NCBI RefSeq assembly: GCF_003966895.1 | Contig: NZ_AP018449.1 | Location: forward strand, 751,424 to 815,423 | Length of the DNA: 64,000 bases | From: Methylomusa anaerophila | GTDB taxonomy: Bacteria; Bacillota; Negativicutes; Sporomusales; Sporomusaceae | Direction of reading: 5' to 3' | In this document: piece after piece, positions 1-8,593 of the stretch | Layout of the letters: every line of letters begins with the position of its first letter | How positions within the stretch are numbered: position 1 is the stretch's first letter | The notes under the pieces: model-generated | Seen by the model: the letters and a program-made list of their open reading frames with translations, nothing else | Told to the model about the DNA's origin: nothing | Database searches by the model: none | Program-made: the position numbers and the translations under genes

Positions 1-51
1 CAGCTTAAAGTAGGGAACTGATAATCTGAGTCCATCATACGAAATAATATT

Positions 52-86
52 AACGGGGGTAGGTCTTAAAGCCGCCCCCGTTTTTT
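52..86 (+). terminator. Rho-independent terminator
   Basis: ACGGGGG at 53-59 pairs with CCCCCGT at 75-81 and is followed by a run of six T. It probably ends a gene lying left of the window: positions 1-21 read as a short open tail ending in TGA. That tail is too short to identify. Confidence 0.8.
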
Positions 87-107
87 GGATAAAGGGAGAG
101 TACGGGT

Positions 108-767
108 ATGATTCCTTTACGTGATAATATTCGCCTTGGTTCATTTTTTCCTTCTCTAACTTTGGGAATTATTCTCTTGAATGCCTACGTTTTTTACCTG
201 GAATTGACTTCAGATTCCATCGGTATAATCGCTGCATATAGCTTGATACCGGCCAAACTCATGCATAATATTAATACCGGCACTCCCCATGATCTTATTG
301 CTTACCTGCCTTTGGTCAGCAATCTGTTTCTTCACGGCAGCTGGTTTCACATCATAGGCAACATGTGGTATCTGTGGCTATTCGGACGCACTTCGGAAGC
401 CTGCCTGGGTCATTTAAAATACCTCTGCTTTTACTTTGCCTGCGGCATTACTTCCAACCTTACCCAGGTTCTGTTCGATCCAAACTCAAATATTCCGCTT
501 ATTGGCGCGAGCGGCGCTGTGTCGGGGGTGCTTGGTTCATACCTGACCTGCTTTCCCTCCGCCCGGATTCTAACTCTTATCCCATTATTCCTTTTTTTTC
601 CGATAATAGAAATTCCTGCCTACCTTTTTATCGGCGTCTGGTTTCTGCTGCAACTCGAGCAGGGAGCCATAGCCGGGTTCATCGCCGGGTCAAATATTGC
701 CTGGTGGGCCCATATCGGTGGATTCCTTACAGGCATTGTCTTGAGCCGGGTTTTTCGGAATAAATAG
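108..767 (+). CDS. Rhomboid family intramembrane serine protease
   Basis: Membrane-embedded serine protease of about 219 residues with roughly six hydrophobic segments. The diagnostic features are the HGSWFHIIGNMWYLW segment around residues 76-90, the catalytic GASG motif (Ser135) and the late catalytic His202 in AHIGGFLTG. These give the Ser-His dyad and the amide-rich loop of the family. It cleaves single-pass membrane proteins within the bilayer; its substrate cannot be read from the sequence. A GGGAG ribosome binding site sits just upstream of the ATG. It stands alone between a terminator and the nitroreductase gene, so it is probably monocistronic. Confidence 0.93.
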   Translation: MIPLRDNIRLGSFFPSLTLGIILLNAYVFYLELTSDSIGIIAAYSLIPAKLMHNINTGTPHDLIAYLPLVSNLFLHGSWFHIIGNMWYLWLFGRTSEACLGHLKYLCFYFACGITSNLTQVLFDPNSNIPLIGASGAVSGVLGSYLTCFPSARILTLIPLFLFFPIIEIPAYLFIGVWFLLQLEQGAIAGFIAGSNIAWWAHIGGFLTGIVLSRVFRNK

Positions 768-930
768 TTTTTCCACTCAGCCTATTTCGGCAGAAAACAA
801 GGGAGGTGAGTATGGGCGAATTCTCTAATTTAACTAAGTGATGATCCAATGTATAGCAGGAAATCCCTTTGCAAATAACTAATATTTATTAACTAGGAGT
901 AACTTTATTTTAAATCAGGAGGGATTACTC

Positions 931-1563
931 ATGGTAGAAAAAAAGCTTGATTTTAAAGAGCTTGCTGAAACCAGACGGTCGGTAAATTTTTTTGATCCAA
1001 CCAAACCTTTATCGGATGAGTTGCTGAAAGACATCATCGACCTTGCCGTACTGGCTCCTTCTGCCTTTAATGCCCAGCCGTGGCAAGTATTAGCTGTAAA
1101 GTCAAAAGAGAAGCGGCAAGAAGTCCACGACAAGGCGTGCAACCAGCCGAAAGTGCTTGACGCCCCTGTCTTGTTGGCTATTCTTGGCGACACAACCGGA
1201 TTTAAACGCCCAAATCCGATATGGGACGAAAAAGTCCGGTTAGGTAATGCTAGCGCCGCAGATGTAGAAAATATTGTAAATTTCTCCGAAAATGTCCTTT
1301 TTCCTACGGAACTTAGGCAGGTGGCTTTCGCAGCCAGCAACAGCTCCCTGCTGGCCATGAGCATCATGTATGCCGCCAAATACTATGGCGTTGAAGCTCA
1401 CCCCATGATCGGATTCGATGAGTCCAAAATAAAAGAAATATTCAACATCCCTGATCATGTGATTGTAACCATGCTTATATGTTTAGGGTATTTTGATGAA
1501 ACTAAGACTTTACGCCCGCGAGAAACCCGCTTTACTTATGAAAAAATTGTAAAATCCTTTTAA
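931..1563 (+). CDS. Nitroreductase family protein
   Basis: FMN-dependent NAD(P)H oxidoreductase of the nitroreductase fold, 210 residues. The N-terminal RRSVNFFDPTKPLSDELL segment and the APSAFNAQPWQ segment are the classical phosphate/FMN-binding signatures. The C-terminal half has the usual short GY-F-E-KTLRPR tail. Such enzymes reduce nitroaromatics, quinones or flavins; the physiological substrate is unknown. An excellent GGAGGG site lies 6-7 bases before the ATG. A perfect GC-rich hairpin follows the stop, so it is probably a single-gene transcript. Confidence 0.9.
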   Translation: MVEKKLDFKELAETRRSVNFFDPTKPLSDELLKDIIDLAVLAPSAFNAQPWQVLAVKSKEKRQEVHDKACNQPKVLDAPVLLAILGDTTGFKRPNPIWDEKVRLGNASAADVENIVNFSENVLFPTELRQVAFAASNSSLLAMSIMYAAKYYGVEAHPMIGFDESKIKEIFNIPDHVIVTMLICLGYFDETKTLRPRETRFTYEKIVKSF

Positions 1564-1590
1564 CCGGCTATGCCGCTGCAGTGCTTGTAA

Positions 1591-1617
1591 GCCCCGCCCG
1601 CCATTCGCGGGCGGGGC
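1591..1617 (+). terminator. GC-rich hairpin after nitroreductase
   Basis: Perfect 11-bp stem (GCCCCGCCCGC at 1591-1601 against GCGGGCGGGGC at 1607-1617) with a five-base loop, 27 bases after the nitroreductase stop. There is no clear T run, so it may act as a terminator only in part. Confidence 0.6.
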
Positions 1618-1652
1618 TAAACATTTGATAATAAAAATGGCCGCAACTGCTC

Positions 1653-1681
1653 TATACATAATAACACTAAAATGCTATAAT
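1653..1681 (+). promoter_or_regulatory. Candidate promoter of the MurNAc operon
   Basis: A consensus -10 TATAAT at 1676-1681 is preceded by a 17-bp spacer and a weak -35 (TATACA, 1653-1658). It lies about 42 bp before the first gene. A weak -35 suggests activation or catabolite control, but no cre site was recognised. Confidence 0.4.
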
Positions 1682-1722
1682 TTTTTGAATAATCCTAGTG
1701 GTCTAGTAACGGAGGTTGAAGA

Positions 1723-3060
1723 ATGTCCAAAGAAAGAGAGCTTGCCGAACAGATAGTCGTGACCGTAGGCGGCAAAAACAATATCATTGGGGCCGCTCAC
1801 TGCATGACCAGACTCCGTCTGACATTGGCGGATTTACAAAAAGCTAATCAAATTGTTCTGAAAAAAATTCCGGGAGTGCTGGGAGCAGTAGAGCAGGCGG
1901 GTCAGTTGCAAATCATCCTCGGCCCCGGAATTGTAAACAAAGTTGCAGGCGTACTGAATGAAATCACCGGCCTTAAGACGGGTGAGGTAAGGGACTTAAA
2001 AACAGCCTGCCAGGATCAGAACCGCACCCCGTTCAAATTGTTTCTGCGAAAACTGGCCAATATCTTTGTTCCCCTTATTCCCGCTATCGTTGGCTCCGGT
2101 ATGGTAGCGGGCATTACCAACATCGCCGTACAGTCAGGGGCAGACCCGCAAGGAACGTTTATCGCCATCTTAAATGTAATCGGCTGGGGAATTTTCTCTT
2201 ATTTGGGCGTCTTTGTCGGCATCAACGCCGCCAAAGAGTTTGGCGGTACGCCGGCACTGGGAGGTCTTGCCGGAGTACTTATCATTAACCCGGCAATCGC
2301 CACAATAAAAATCAATGGACTGGCTTTGGTCCCGGGCCGGGGCGGCTTGATCGGAATATTGCTGGCAGCCTGGTTTATCAGTTGGGTGGAAAAACAATTG
2401 CGCAAAGTTGTCCCCCATGCGTTGGATATAGTGGTTACCCCGGCGCTTACCCTTTTAATCACCGGGTTGGCCACCTATTATGTACTGCAGCCTGTCGGCG
2501 GCGTCTTATCCGATGGTATAATAGCTTTTTTTAAAAATATGATCAGCATAGGTGGTGTCGTGGCCGGTTTTACTCTGGCCGGGACCTTCCTGCCTGTTAT
2601 AATGTCGGGAATGCATCAAGGCCTTGTACCGGTGCACATGGAATTTCTTAACACCCTGAAAGAAAATCCTTTGCTCCCTATTCTGGCCATGGGCGGTGCC
2701 GGGCAGGTAGGAGCAGCTTTTGCCGTATATCTGAAAACTAAAAACAACAAGCTGAAACAAATAGTCAAAGGCGCTTTGCCGGTCGGTCTGCTGGGCATCG
2801 GCGAACCCTTGATTTTTGGTGTAACCCTGCCCCTCGGCCGCCCTTTCATTACCGCCTGCATCGGCGCTGGTTTCGGCGGCGCATTCCAGGCTGCCGCCGG
2901 CGTCAAATCCATCGCTTTAGGCGTCTCCGGCCTTCCCCTGACTTTTCTTATTAAGCCCGGCGGCGCGGGACTTTACCTTGCCGGCCTTGCAATTGCTTAT
3001 GCGGCAGGTTTCATCGTCACCTGGGTGGTAGGCTTTGAGGACCCCAAAGATGAAGAATGA
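1723..3060 (+). CDS. murP: PTS EIIBC, N-acetylmuramic acid-type (MurP)
   Basis: Phosphotransferase permease of 445 residues that imports and phosphorylates a sugar. The N-terminal EIIB domain carries the phospho-accepting Cys27 in HCMTRLRL. After a linker at about residue 90 comes a hydrophobic EIIC domain with many membrane segments and the GIGEPLIFGVTLPLGRPF motif around residues 350-365. There is no EIIA domain, as in MurP proteins that borrow the glucose EIIA. The specificity call rests on context: the next two genes encode the 6-phospho-muramidase and the MurNAc-6-P etherase. The start is supported by an ACGGAGG site. EIIBC proteins for related sugars look similar, so the sugar itself is an inference. 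Confidence 0.85.
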   Translation: MSKERELAEQIVVTVGGKNNIIGAAHCMTRLRLTLADLQKANQIVLKKIPGVLGAVEQAGQLQIILGPGIVNKVAGVLNEITGLKTGEVRDLKTACQDQNRTPFKLFLRKLANIFVPLIPAIVGSGMVAGITNIAVQSGADPQGTFIAILNVIGWGIFSYLGVFVGINAAKEFGGTPALGGLAGVLIINPAIATIKINGLALVPGRGGLIGILLAAWFISWVEKQLRKVVPHALDIVVTPALTLLITGLATYYVLQPVGGVLSDGIIAFFKNMISIGGVVAGFTLAGTFLPVIMSGMHQGLVPVHMEFLNTLKENPLLPILAMGGAGQVGAAFAVYLKTKNNKLKQIVKGALPVGLLGIGEPLIFGVTLPLGRPFITACIGAGFGGAFQAAAGVKSIALGVSGLPLTFLIKPGGAGLYLAGLAIAYAAGFIVTWVVGFEDPKDEE

Positions 3061-3080
3061 TTTAAGGATGTGACTAGTTC

Positions 3081-4184
3081 ATGACAGTTGAAAAAGGAAT
3101 ATCCGTTTACGCCGGGCTGGGATATCCGGTTGAAACCATCAAGCGCCATCTTGAAATGGCCCGTGACTTAGGCTATTCCCGTCTGTTTACCTCCCTTCAT
3201 ATTCCCGAAGCGGACCAACAGGCGATAATCCCGGAATTTAGAAGCATCATCGGCCACGCCGGCGAATTAGGATTCCGGGTCACTGCCGATATATCCCCTC
3301 GGGCCTTTAGCCTGCTGGGGCTCAATTACCTGTCGGCCCCGGCCTTGAATAGTCTTGGTATTGACATTCTACGTCTGGATTTCGGGTTCACGCCGGCGGA
3401 GATTGCCAGACTCACCAGGGAAAGCGCCCTTCATATCGAACTCAATGCCAGTACAATTAACACCACCATACTGGCGGCCATTCTCTCAGCCGGAGCCGTT
3501 ACCAGCCGCATCACGGCCTGCCATAACTTCTATCCCCGTCCGGAAACCGGCTTGTCCTACGAACTATTCCAAGAACGCACATTACTCTGCCAACAATACA
3601 ATATCCCGGTGGCCGCTTTTATTCCCTCCGGAAAAAATCCCCGCGGCCCAATCCACCAGGGTCTGCCCACTTTGGAACAGCATCGCTCGCTAAGTCCGGT
3701 GGTGGCGGCCAAACACTTTTTGGCCGGTAAACTGGTCGACTGTATCTTCTTCGGCGACCCGCTGGCCCCTCCGGAAGAATTAGCGTCAGTAGCGTCTCTT
3801 GCTGACGAATGTGTGGAACTTAATGTCCAGGTTGAATCAGGTCTCAGCCAGCAAGAACTGGCTATACTCTTTTCCCGCCATACCAATCGTACCGACCCGG
3901 GAGAACATGTAATCCGTTCGCAGGAAGCCCGCGGCCTGTGTACCGGAATCATTCCCGCCCGTCCGGTCCGGCCCCGCGCAACAGGCTCGGTTACAATCGA
4001 TAACGCCGGCTACCTCCGCTATATGGGAGAATTACAGGTTGCCGCGAAAGACTTACCACCTGACCCCCGGGTTAATATAGCGGCAACCGTAGTGAAAGAA
4101 GAGCTTTTTCTGCTTAAATATATCACGCCCGGTCGTCCATTTCGCTTTAAGGAGGTCGCCGTAATTGAAAATCAATCTGGATAA
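3081..4184 (+). CDS. mupG: DUF871/MupG-type 6-phospho-N-acetylmuramidase
   Basis: A TIM-barrel protein of 367 residues beginning with the family-typical GISVYAGLGYPVETIKRHL segment and carrying CHNFYPRPETGLS mid-protein. It has the two-domain layout of the DUF871 family: a barrel, then a C-terminal cyclophilin-like part. The characterised member, MupG, hydrolyses MurNAc-6-phosphate-GlcNAc disaccharide inside the cell. Here it lies between the PTS permease and MurQ, which fits that role exactly. It starts 20 bases after murP and overlaps murQ by 20 bases, so the three genes form one translationally linked operon. Confidence 0.85.
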   Translation: MTVEKGISVYAGLGYPVETIKRHLEMARDLGYSRLFTSLHIPEADQQAIIPEFRSIIGHAGELGFRVTADISPRAFSLLGLNYLSAPALNSLGIDILRLDFGFTPAEIARLTRESALHIELNASTINTTILAAILSAGAVTSRITACHNFYPRPETGLSYELFQERTLLCQQYNIPVAAFIPSGKNPRGPIHQGLPTLEQHRSLSPVVAAKHFLAGKLVDCIFFGDPLAPPEELASVASLADECVELNVQVESGLSQQELAILFSRHTNRTDPGEHVIRSQEARGLCTGIIPARPVRPRATGSVTIDNAGYLRYMGELQVAAKDLPPDPRVNIAATVVKEELFLLKYITPGRPFRFKEVAVIENQSG

Positions 4185-5067
4185 ACTGCTAACCGAAGGC
4201 TGTAATCCCAATACCGTAAATATTGACAGGCAAACCACACTGGATATCGTCCGTCTCATCAACGCCGAAGATCAAAAGGTGGCCCTGGCCGTTAAGGAAG
4301 TATTGCCCCAGATTGCCCGGGCCGTGGATTGGACAACTGACTGCCTGCAAGCCGGCGGCCGTTTGTTCTATATCGGTGCCGGCACCAGCGGACGATTGGG
4401 AATACTGGATGCCTCCGAATGCCCGCCCACTTACGGGACATCGCCGGAAATGGTTCAAGGCCTGATTGCCGGCGGGAAAACTGCGGTTTTTCGCGCAGTT
4501 GAGGGAGCTGAAGACTCTTTGGCCTTGGCCGCCGACGACTTAAAACAAAAACACCTTACGAATAAGGATATCGTAGTGGGAATCGCCGCCAGCGGCCGAA
4601 CGCCTTATGTCCTTGGGGGTTTACGCTATGCCCGGGAAGTAGGCTGTAAAACAATTGCCGTCAGTTCGACACCCGAGCCGGAGATCGGCAGTGTCGCCGC
4701 TTTGTCCATTGAAATTCTCACCGGCCCGGAAGCAATTACCGGTTCTACCCGGATGAAAGCGGGCACCGCCCAAAAGATGGTGCTAAATATGCTGACAACG
4801 GCAACCATGATTAAATTAGGCAAGGTTTATGGAAATCTGATGGTTGACGTCCAGGCCACCAACCACAAACTCAATGAAAGAGCAAAACGCATAGTAACAC
4901 TGGCTACCGGCTGCCCAGGGGAAGAAGCCGAGCAGGCGCTTATCCGGGCAGAAGGTTCAGCAAAAACAGCTATTGTCATGCTGTTGGCAGGTATTTCGGC
5001 AGATGCGGCCCATGACTTACTGCGTCGTACAAAGGGCAGAGTATCCGAGGCTATTGATATTATTTAA
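4165..5067 (+). CDS. murQ: N-acetylmuramic acid 6-phosphate etherase (MurQ)
   Basis: Cleaves the lactyl ether of MurNAc-6-phosphate to GlcNAc-6-phosphate and D-lactate in peptidoglycan recovery. The SIS-domain signature GAGTSGRLG at residues 71-79 is followed by ILDASECPPTYG with the conserved Glu. GSTRMKAGTAQKMVLNM, another etherase signature, lies near residue 192. At 300 residues it has the usual length. Translation begins at a TTG (4165) behind a strong AAGGAGGT, inside the last 20 bases of mupG. Its stop overlaps by eight bases the stop of the convergent YkvA-like gene. Confidence 0.95.
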   Translation: MKINLDKLLTEGCNPNTVNIDRQTTLDIVRLINAEDQKVALAVKEVLPQIARAVDWTTDCLQAGGRLFYIGAGTSGRLGILDASECPPTYGTSPEMVQGLIAGGKTAVFRAVEGAEDSLALAADDLKQKHLTNKDIVVGIAASGRTPYVLGGLRYAREVGCKTIAVSSTPEPEIGSVAALSIEILTGPEAITGSTRMKAGTAQKMVLNMLTTATMIKLGKVYGNLMVDVQATNHKLNERAKRIVTLATGCPGEEAEQALIRAEGSAKTAIVMLLAGISADAAHDLLRRTKGRVSEAIDII

Positions 5068-5443
5068 CCAGATAATAAATTCCCGTCACCAAAATCACTA
5101 CCGCAATGAATACAATAGTCAACCACTTTAGCAGCCTCTTCCTTAGCGGGTATTTTTCGGCTGTTTTACGGCATTCGTCCAGTATTCCGGCCGGAACCTG
5201 ATTAATTGCCGCCGCTAAAATAAACGGCACTACGACTAAATCATCTAAAAAGCCAAAAAAAGGCACCACATCCGAGACGATGTCTATCGGACTAATTAAA
5301 TAGAACATCGCTGCCCCGGCCATCAGCTTTACAGATCCCGGTGTTCGCGGATGTTTTAAAACCAGTAAGAGTACATATAAGTTATTTTTAAGCACCCACA
5401 GCCTTTGGGTAAAATTTTTAAATTGCAGCCACTTGGTTATCAT
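5060..5443 (-). CDS. YkvA family (DUF1232) membrane protein
   Basis: Small protein of 127 residues with the DUF1232 core: SPIDIVSDVVPFFGFLDDLVVVPF around residues 52-75. A C-terminal transmembrane helix (WLTIVFIAVVILVTGIYYL) follows. Function is unknown in the family; plant and bacterial members are thought to be membrane-associated. It is convergent with murQ and overlaps it by eight bases, so transcription of the two may interfere. Confidence 0.85.
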   Translation of the reverse strand: MITKWLQFKNFTQRLWVLKNNLYVLLLVLKHPRTPGSVKLMAGAAMFYLISPIDIVSDVVPFFGFLDDLVVVPFILAAAINQVPAGILDECRKTAEKYPLRKRLLKWLTIVFIAVVILVTGIYYLVK

Positions 5444-5460
5444 GTATAATCCCCTATCAG

Positions 5461-5489
5461 TATATAGGTCGCATTAAAGAATTGACATC
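5461..5489 (+). repeat. Half copy of dispersed TATATATGTCGC repeat
   Basis: This 29-bp stretch matches the left arm of the inverted repeat at 20412 with two differences (shared core GCATTAAAGAATTGACATC). It fills the gap between the YkvA-like gene and the end of the deacetylase, touching the deacetylase stop codon. Only one arm is present here. Confidence 0.6.
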
Positions 5490-6321
5490 ATAGCAACCCG
5501 TCGGTAGCAGAATTTATGATTGAATCCATGTGTTCCGGCAAGTAATCCAAAAGCATATGCGCCGAATAGGTTCCGGTCAGTCGCGCCAGTAAAGCATCAA
5601 AATCCGTGGTGCTAAATATTGGGATACGGCGCAATAAGAAGATATTGTCCCGACCGGCTTTGTTTACGCCGCTTAATACCGTAAAGGCCCCCTGATAGCC
5701 TGCTGATTCGATCTTTTTCCATGATCTCAGGTTAAAGAACCCGTAAGGATAGGAAAAAAACAACGATTCCTGGTGCGTTATCCCTTCAAGCTGTCGTTTA
5801 TTGTCCAAGATTTCATGTTCTAATTCCGGTCCGGACAATTGGGTCAAATCACTGTGAGTCATGGAATGCCCGCCGATGGCGAACCCGCTCTTTGCCATTT
5901 CCCGCACTTGTTGCGCCGATAATCTTTGGGCACGGTCAACGTTAATTCCCACAACAAAAAAAACTGCTTTAAACCCATACTTCTGCAATATTGGCAAAGC
6001 ATTAGCATAATTATCGTCATAGCCATCGTCAAATGTGATCAGGATGGGTCTTTCCGGCAGAGACACTTCTTCCCTTTTCATGTAGGCAATCAACTGCTCC
6101 GGCGAAATAGTCTCAAAACCCGCATTATGCAGCAACGCCACTTGCCGTTCAAATTCGTCCGCAGTTATCGTCAGGCGGGGCAAACCACCATCATCATTGC
6201 CAACATGATGGTATAGTAACACAGGAATTCCGTCTTGGCGGCTTGCACTGGCAATATAGCTGGAAAATAACATGATAACAACAATAACAGTAGCTACTGC
6301 TCTTTTTTTTAGAACAACCAT
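5488..6321 (-). CDS. Polysaccharide deacetylase family protein
   Basis: Exported or membrane-anchored NodB-fold deacetylase of about 277 residues. An N-terminal hydrophobic segment (VATVIVVIMLFSSYIASA) acts as signal or anchor. The metal and catalytic motifs are visible: ITFDDGYDDNY (motif 1), GGHSMTHSDL (motif 2, H-x3-H) and SYPYGFFN. The YHHVGNDDGG start of the mature domain is typical of enzymes acting on cell-wall or exopolysaccharide N-acetyl groups. GGAGG lies directly before a TTG at 6330 but nine bases before the ATG at 6321, so the ATG is preferred. The substrate is not determined. Confidence 0.9.
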   Translation of the reverse strand: MVVLKKRAVATVIVVIMLFSSYIASASRQDGIPVLLYHHVGNDDGGLPRLTITADEFERQVALLHNAGFETISPEQLIAYMKREEVSLPERPILITFDDGYDDNYANALPILQKYGFKAVFFVVGINVDRAQRLSAQQVREMAKSGFAIGGHSMTHSDLTQLSGPELEHEILDNKRQLEGITHQESLFFSYPYGFFNLRSWKKIESAGYQGAFTVLSGVNKAGRDNIFLLRRIPIFSTTDFDALLARLTGTYSAHMLLDYLPEHMDSIINSATDGLL

Positions 6322-6401
6322 CAGGGTCAACCTCCAGTTTAGGATTCTCCTTTAGTAATATATATATGTGAATACCGCTTGTTCCTCGGCCGCGTTTTTT
6401 C

Positions 6402-6959
6402 TTATTTTCTTTCCCGCAAAACATCAAGAAGCGTTTTGTCCCCTATGTAAAGCTGTTCGACCACGCCGTAACCGTCCTTGATCCGCACCAGCGCAACCCC
6501 GTCTTTGCCGGCGCTGGTTCTGTACGCCGTTTCAGCGGCAGGAGCCACATCCTCCGGCAGGTAATACCGCTTAAAAGGAACAATGACAAATGCCTGATCC
6601 TGATCCTTTTTTACATATAGAACCTTTACCCGCAGAAAAGGTTCTCCTGCCGGCCGGTTGGCCCGAATCCCCTGAATGTAGGCTTTGTTGTCCCGCCTTT
6701 CCCCGATAACGGCGTAAGCCGTTTGTCCGTGGGCAAAATCAGACCCGTCAAGGATGGGGCCGCTCATTTCCTTAAAATGAAGATCAATATACCTTCCTTT
6801 CAAAGCATCGTATGGGTCAACCGGTGCTGTGGCCCAGTAAAACTGATGCCCATTCTTCAGTACATCCTCCCAATGCCATGTCATGTAGAGTGGAACGGTC
6901 AGTTGAATGACTGCCAGGAACAGAAAAAGTAAAATGGCGGTTTTAGTTTTCATCATCAT
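6402..6959 (-). CDS. GDYXXLXY domain-containing membrane protein
   Basis: A 185-residue protein with an N-terminal transmembrane helix (AILLFLFLAVIQLTVPLYMTW). An extracytoplasmic domain follows with PVDPYDALKGRYIDLHF, this family's version of the GDYxxLxY signature. Function is unknown. It overlaps the upstream DUF2157 gene by 17 bases, the usual partner of this family, so the pair is probably one membrane unit. Three consecutive ATGs (6959, 6956, 6953) follow a G-rich site; any could be used. Confidence 0.8.
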   Translation of the reverse strand: MMMKTKTAILLFLFLAVIQLTVPLYMTWHWEDVLKNGHQFYWATAPVDPYDALKGRYIDLHFKEMSGPILDGSDFAHGQTAYAVIGERRDNKAYIQGIRANRPAGEPFLRVKVLYVKKDQDQAFVIVPFKRYYLPEDVAPAAETAYRTSAGKDGVALVRIKDGYGVVEQLYIGDKTLLDVLRERK

Positions 6960-8265
6960 TTCCCCCCGCCTTTCGTCGGACCATTACCAGATTAGCAATA
7001 AGAAAACCGATTCCCAGCGCAACAAACACGCTCCCCCGCACTATAAAACTGAATTCAATATCAAAGAAACGGGCCGTTATTAACGCCGCCAGCATTATCA
7101 TGCCGATATTCAGGGTCCCCAGAGTCCCCTCGCGGATACTGGTCATAATTACAGTCAGGCTTATAACCAGCATATAGGCATTTAATAATACGGTAGCTCC
7201 GACCCCGCCGGTATCATAACTTTGTATCAGGTAAGCCGCGCCTGCAATCAGCGGCGCTACCCCGAATAAGCTGAATAAGCTATACTGAATCCCTTTAGTC
7301 CTAAGCAGCCGGCTCCCCAATAGAACAGCAAAAGCCATGAGAGCAAAAGCAAGTATATATTCTTTGGTTGTCGTCCAATAGAGCTTGTCTCCCAAACTAA
7401 GCCACAGGTTTCTAAACGTCATTAGAAAGGTTAAGCTAACGGTTCCCAATAATCCGACTAATTTGAAGGGTTTCTGCCAGGCTGCGGCTTCTTCGTCAAA
7501 CCACAAGCTGCCGACAAAATAGAGTATTGTGAACCAAATAGTATAAGTAAATAAACTAAGTTTGTCGATATACCGGGCAAAAGCAAATCCGAAACAAAAA
7601 CAGAGGCTAAGGGTAAAAAACCAGGAAAAAATAACAGTCTGATTCTTCCCCCGCGCTGTCCGCAGCAGATGGTAGTAATACGGGGTCGCCAACCCTAACA
7701 GGGCCCAGATGATTTGCTTGCCCAAGATATCAAAATAACCGACAGCCGTCCATAGGGAAATGCCGATCAGGTACATCAGGGCAGGAACGGTAACATTCAG
7801 CAGATAAACCAGCGGAAGGGAAAGCAGCATCCAGGTCAACAAATAGCCGCCTGTGTCATCAACCAGATGATAGGTCTGCCCAACTAAAGCTATCGCTGCC
7901 CCCACGATCAGCATCAATAAGGTAGCTGCGCACTCCGCCCACACCGCGCTGTCCTTTTTATCCTTTTTAAACCATATTACTGCGCCGGTAAGGGTTTGCG
8001 CCGCCAATAACATACCAACAGCAATCGCCATCCGGTGTAAACGGGTAAGCTGATCCCAGTTATGGGCCAAAATGAGGATAATTCCCAATCCTACTAAGAC
8101 AACGCCGATTATGCCAAATACTGCTAAGAAAATTTTGGGCTGGGGACGCTGGGTTATGGGTTCGTAGTATTCCCGTATCCGCTCGGCGTTTTCGGCGGAA
8201 ATAACGTTTTTCTCAACCAGCTCCGGCAACTGTTGATACAGCCATTTCACTGCTTTTTTGCTCAT
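6943..8265 (-). CDS. DUF2157 domain-containing membrane protein
   Basis: About 440 residues. A cytoplasmic N-terminal domain (residues 1-65, SAENAERIREYYEP) is followed by roughly 12-14 transmembrane helices. The family has no proven function. The ATG at 8265 is chosen because GGGAG lies eight bases upstream; an ATG 15 bases earlier lacks such a site. It is co-transcribed and overlapping with the GDYXXLXY gene, and divergent from the Crp/Fnr gene. Confidence 0.85.
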   Translation of the reverse strand: MSKKAVKWLYQQLPELVEKNVISAENAERIREYYEPITQRPQPKIFLAVFGIIGVVLVGLGIILILAHNWDQLTRLHRMAIAVGMLLAAQTLTGAVIWFKKDKKDSAVWAECAATLLMLIVGAAIALVGQTYHLVDDTGGYLLTWMLLSLPLVYLLNVTVPALMYLIGISLWTAVGYFDILGKQIIWALLGLATPYYYHLLRTARGKNQTVIFSWFFTLSLCFCFGFAFARYIDKLSLFTYTIWFTILYFVGSLWFDEEAAAWQKPFKLVGLLGTVSLTFLMTFRNLWLSLGDKLYWTTTKEYILAFALMAFAVLLGSRLLRTKGIQYSLFSLFGVAPLIAGAAYLIQSYDTGGVGATVLLNAYMLVISLTVIMTSIREGTLGTLNIGMIMLAALITARFFDIEFSFIVRGSVFVALGIGFLIANLVMVRRKAGGNDDEN

Positions 8266-8347
8266 AAGTCCGTCTCCCATAAGGCCTCATAATCAATACT
8301 TCATCAATACTTCCTTGTTGTTTTAACTTGCCAAAGCAAAATTTACA

Positions 8348-8375
8348 ACTTTGAAAACTTTGAAAACTTTGAAAA
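8348..8375. repeat. 9-bp tandem repeat CTTTGAAAA
   Basis: Three consecutive copies of CTTTGAAAA lie in the upstream region shared by the DUF2157 gene and the divergent Crp/Fnr gene. The unit is short and A/T-rich; copy number may vary by slippage. Confidence 0.7.
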
Positions 8376-8491
8376 TGTTTTGCGTTTTTCGTAAATAATA
8401 TGTCTATTGGAAATATATTATACATTCGCTGCGAATTGGGAAATACCTGTTACTTAGGAATATTCCTGCGCCAAAGCGCCCGCGGGAAACT

Positions 8492-8530
8492 CTGCCGGTC
8501 CCGCAAGTGTCATATTTACGGGGCCGGCAG
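8492..8530 (+). promoter_or_regulatory. Leader hairpin upstream of the Crp/Fnr gene
   Basis: CTGCCGGTCCCG (8492-8503) pairs with CGGGGCCGGCAG (8519-8530), a 12-bp stem with one G-U pair and a 15-base loop. It lies in the presumed 5' leader, 63 bp before the start codon. No T run follows, so it is not a simple terminator. The remainder of the 8266-8593 gap shows only AT-rich promoter-like sequence and the AGGAATATTCCT palindrome at 8456. Confidence 0.45.
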
Positions 8531-8593
8531 GAAGGATTGCATAGGAGAGTCAGAGAATATAGCACCAAAACATTTTGTGGAGGATATGTGATT

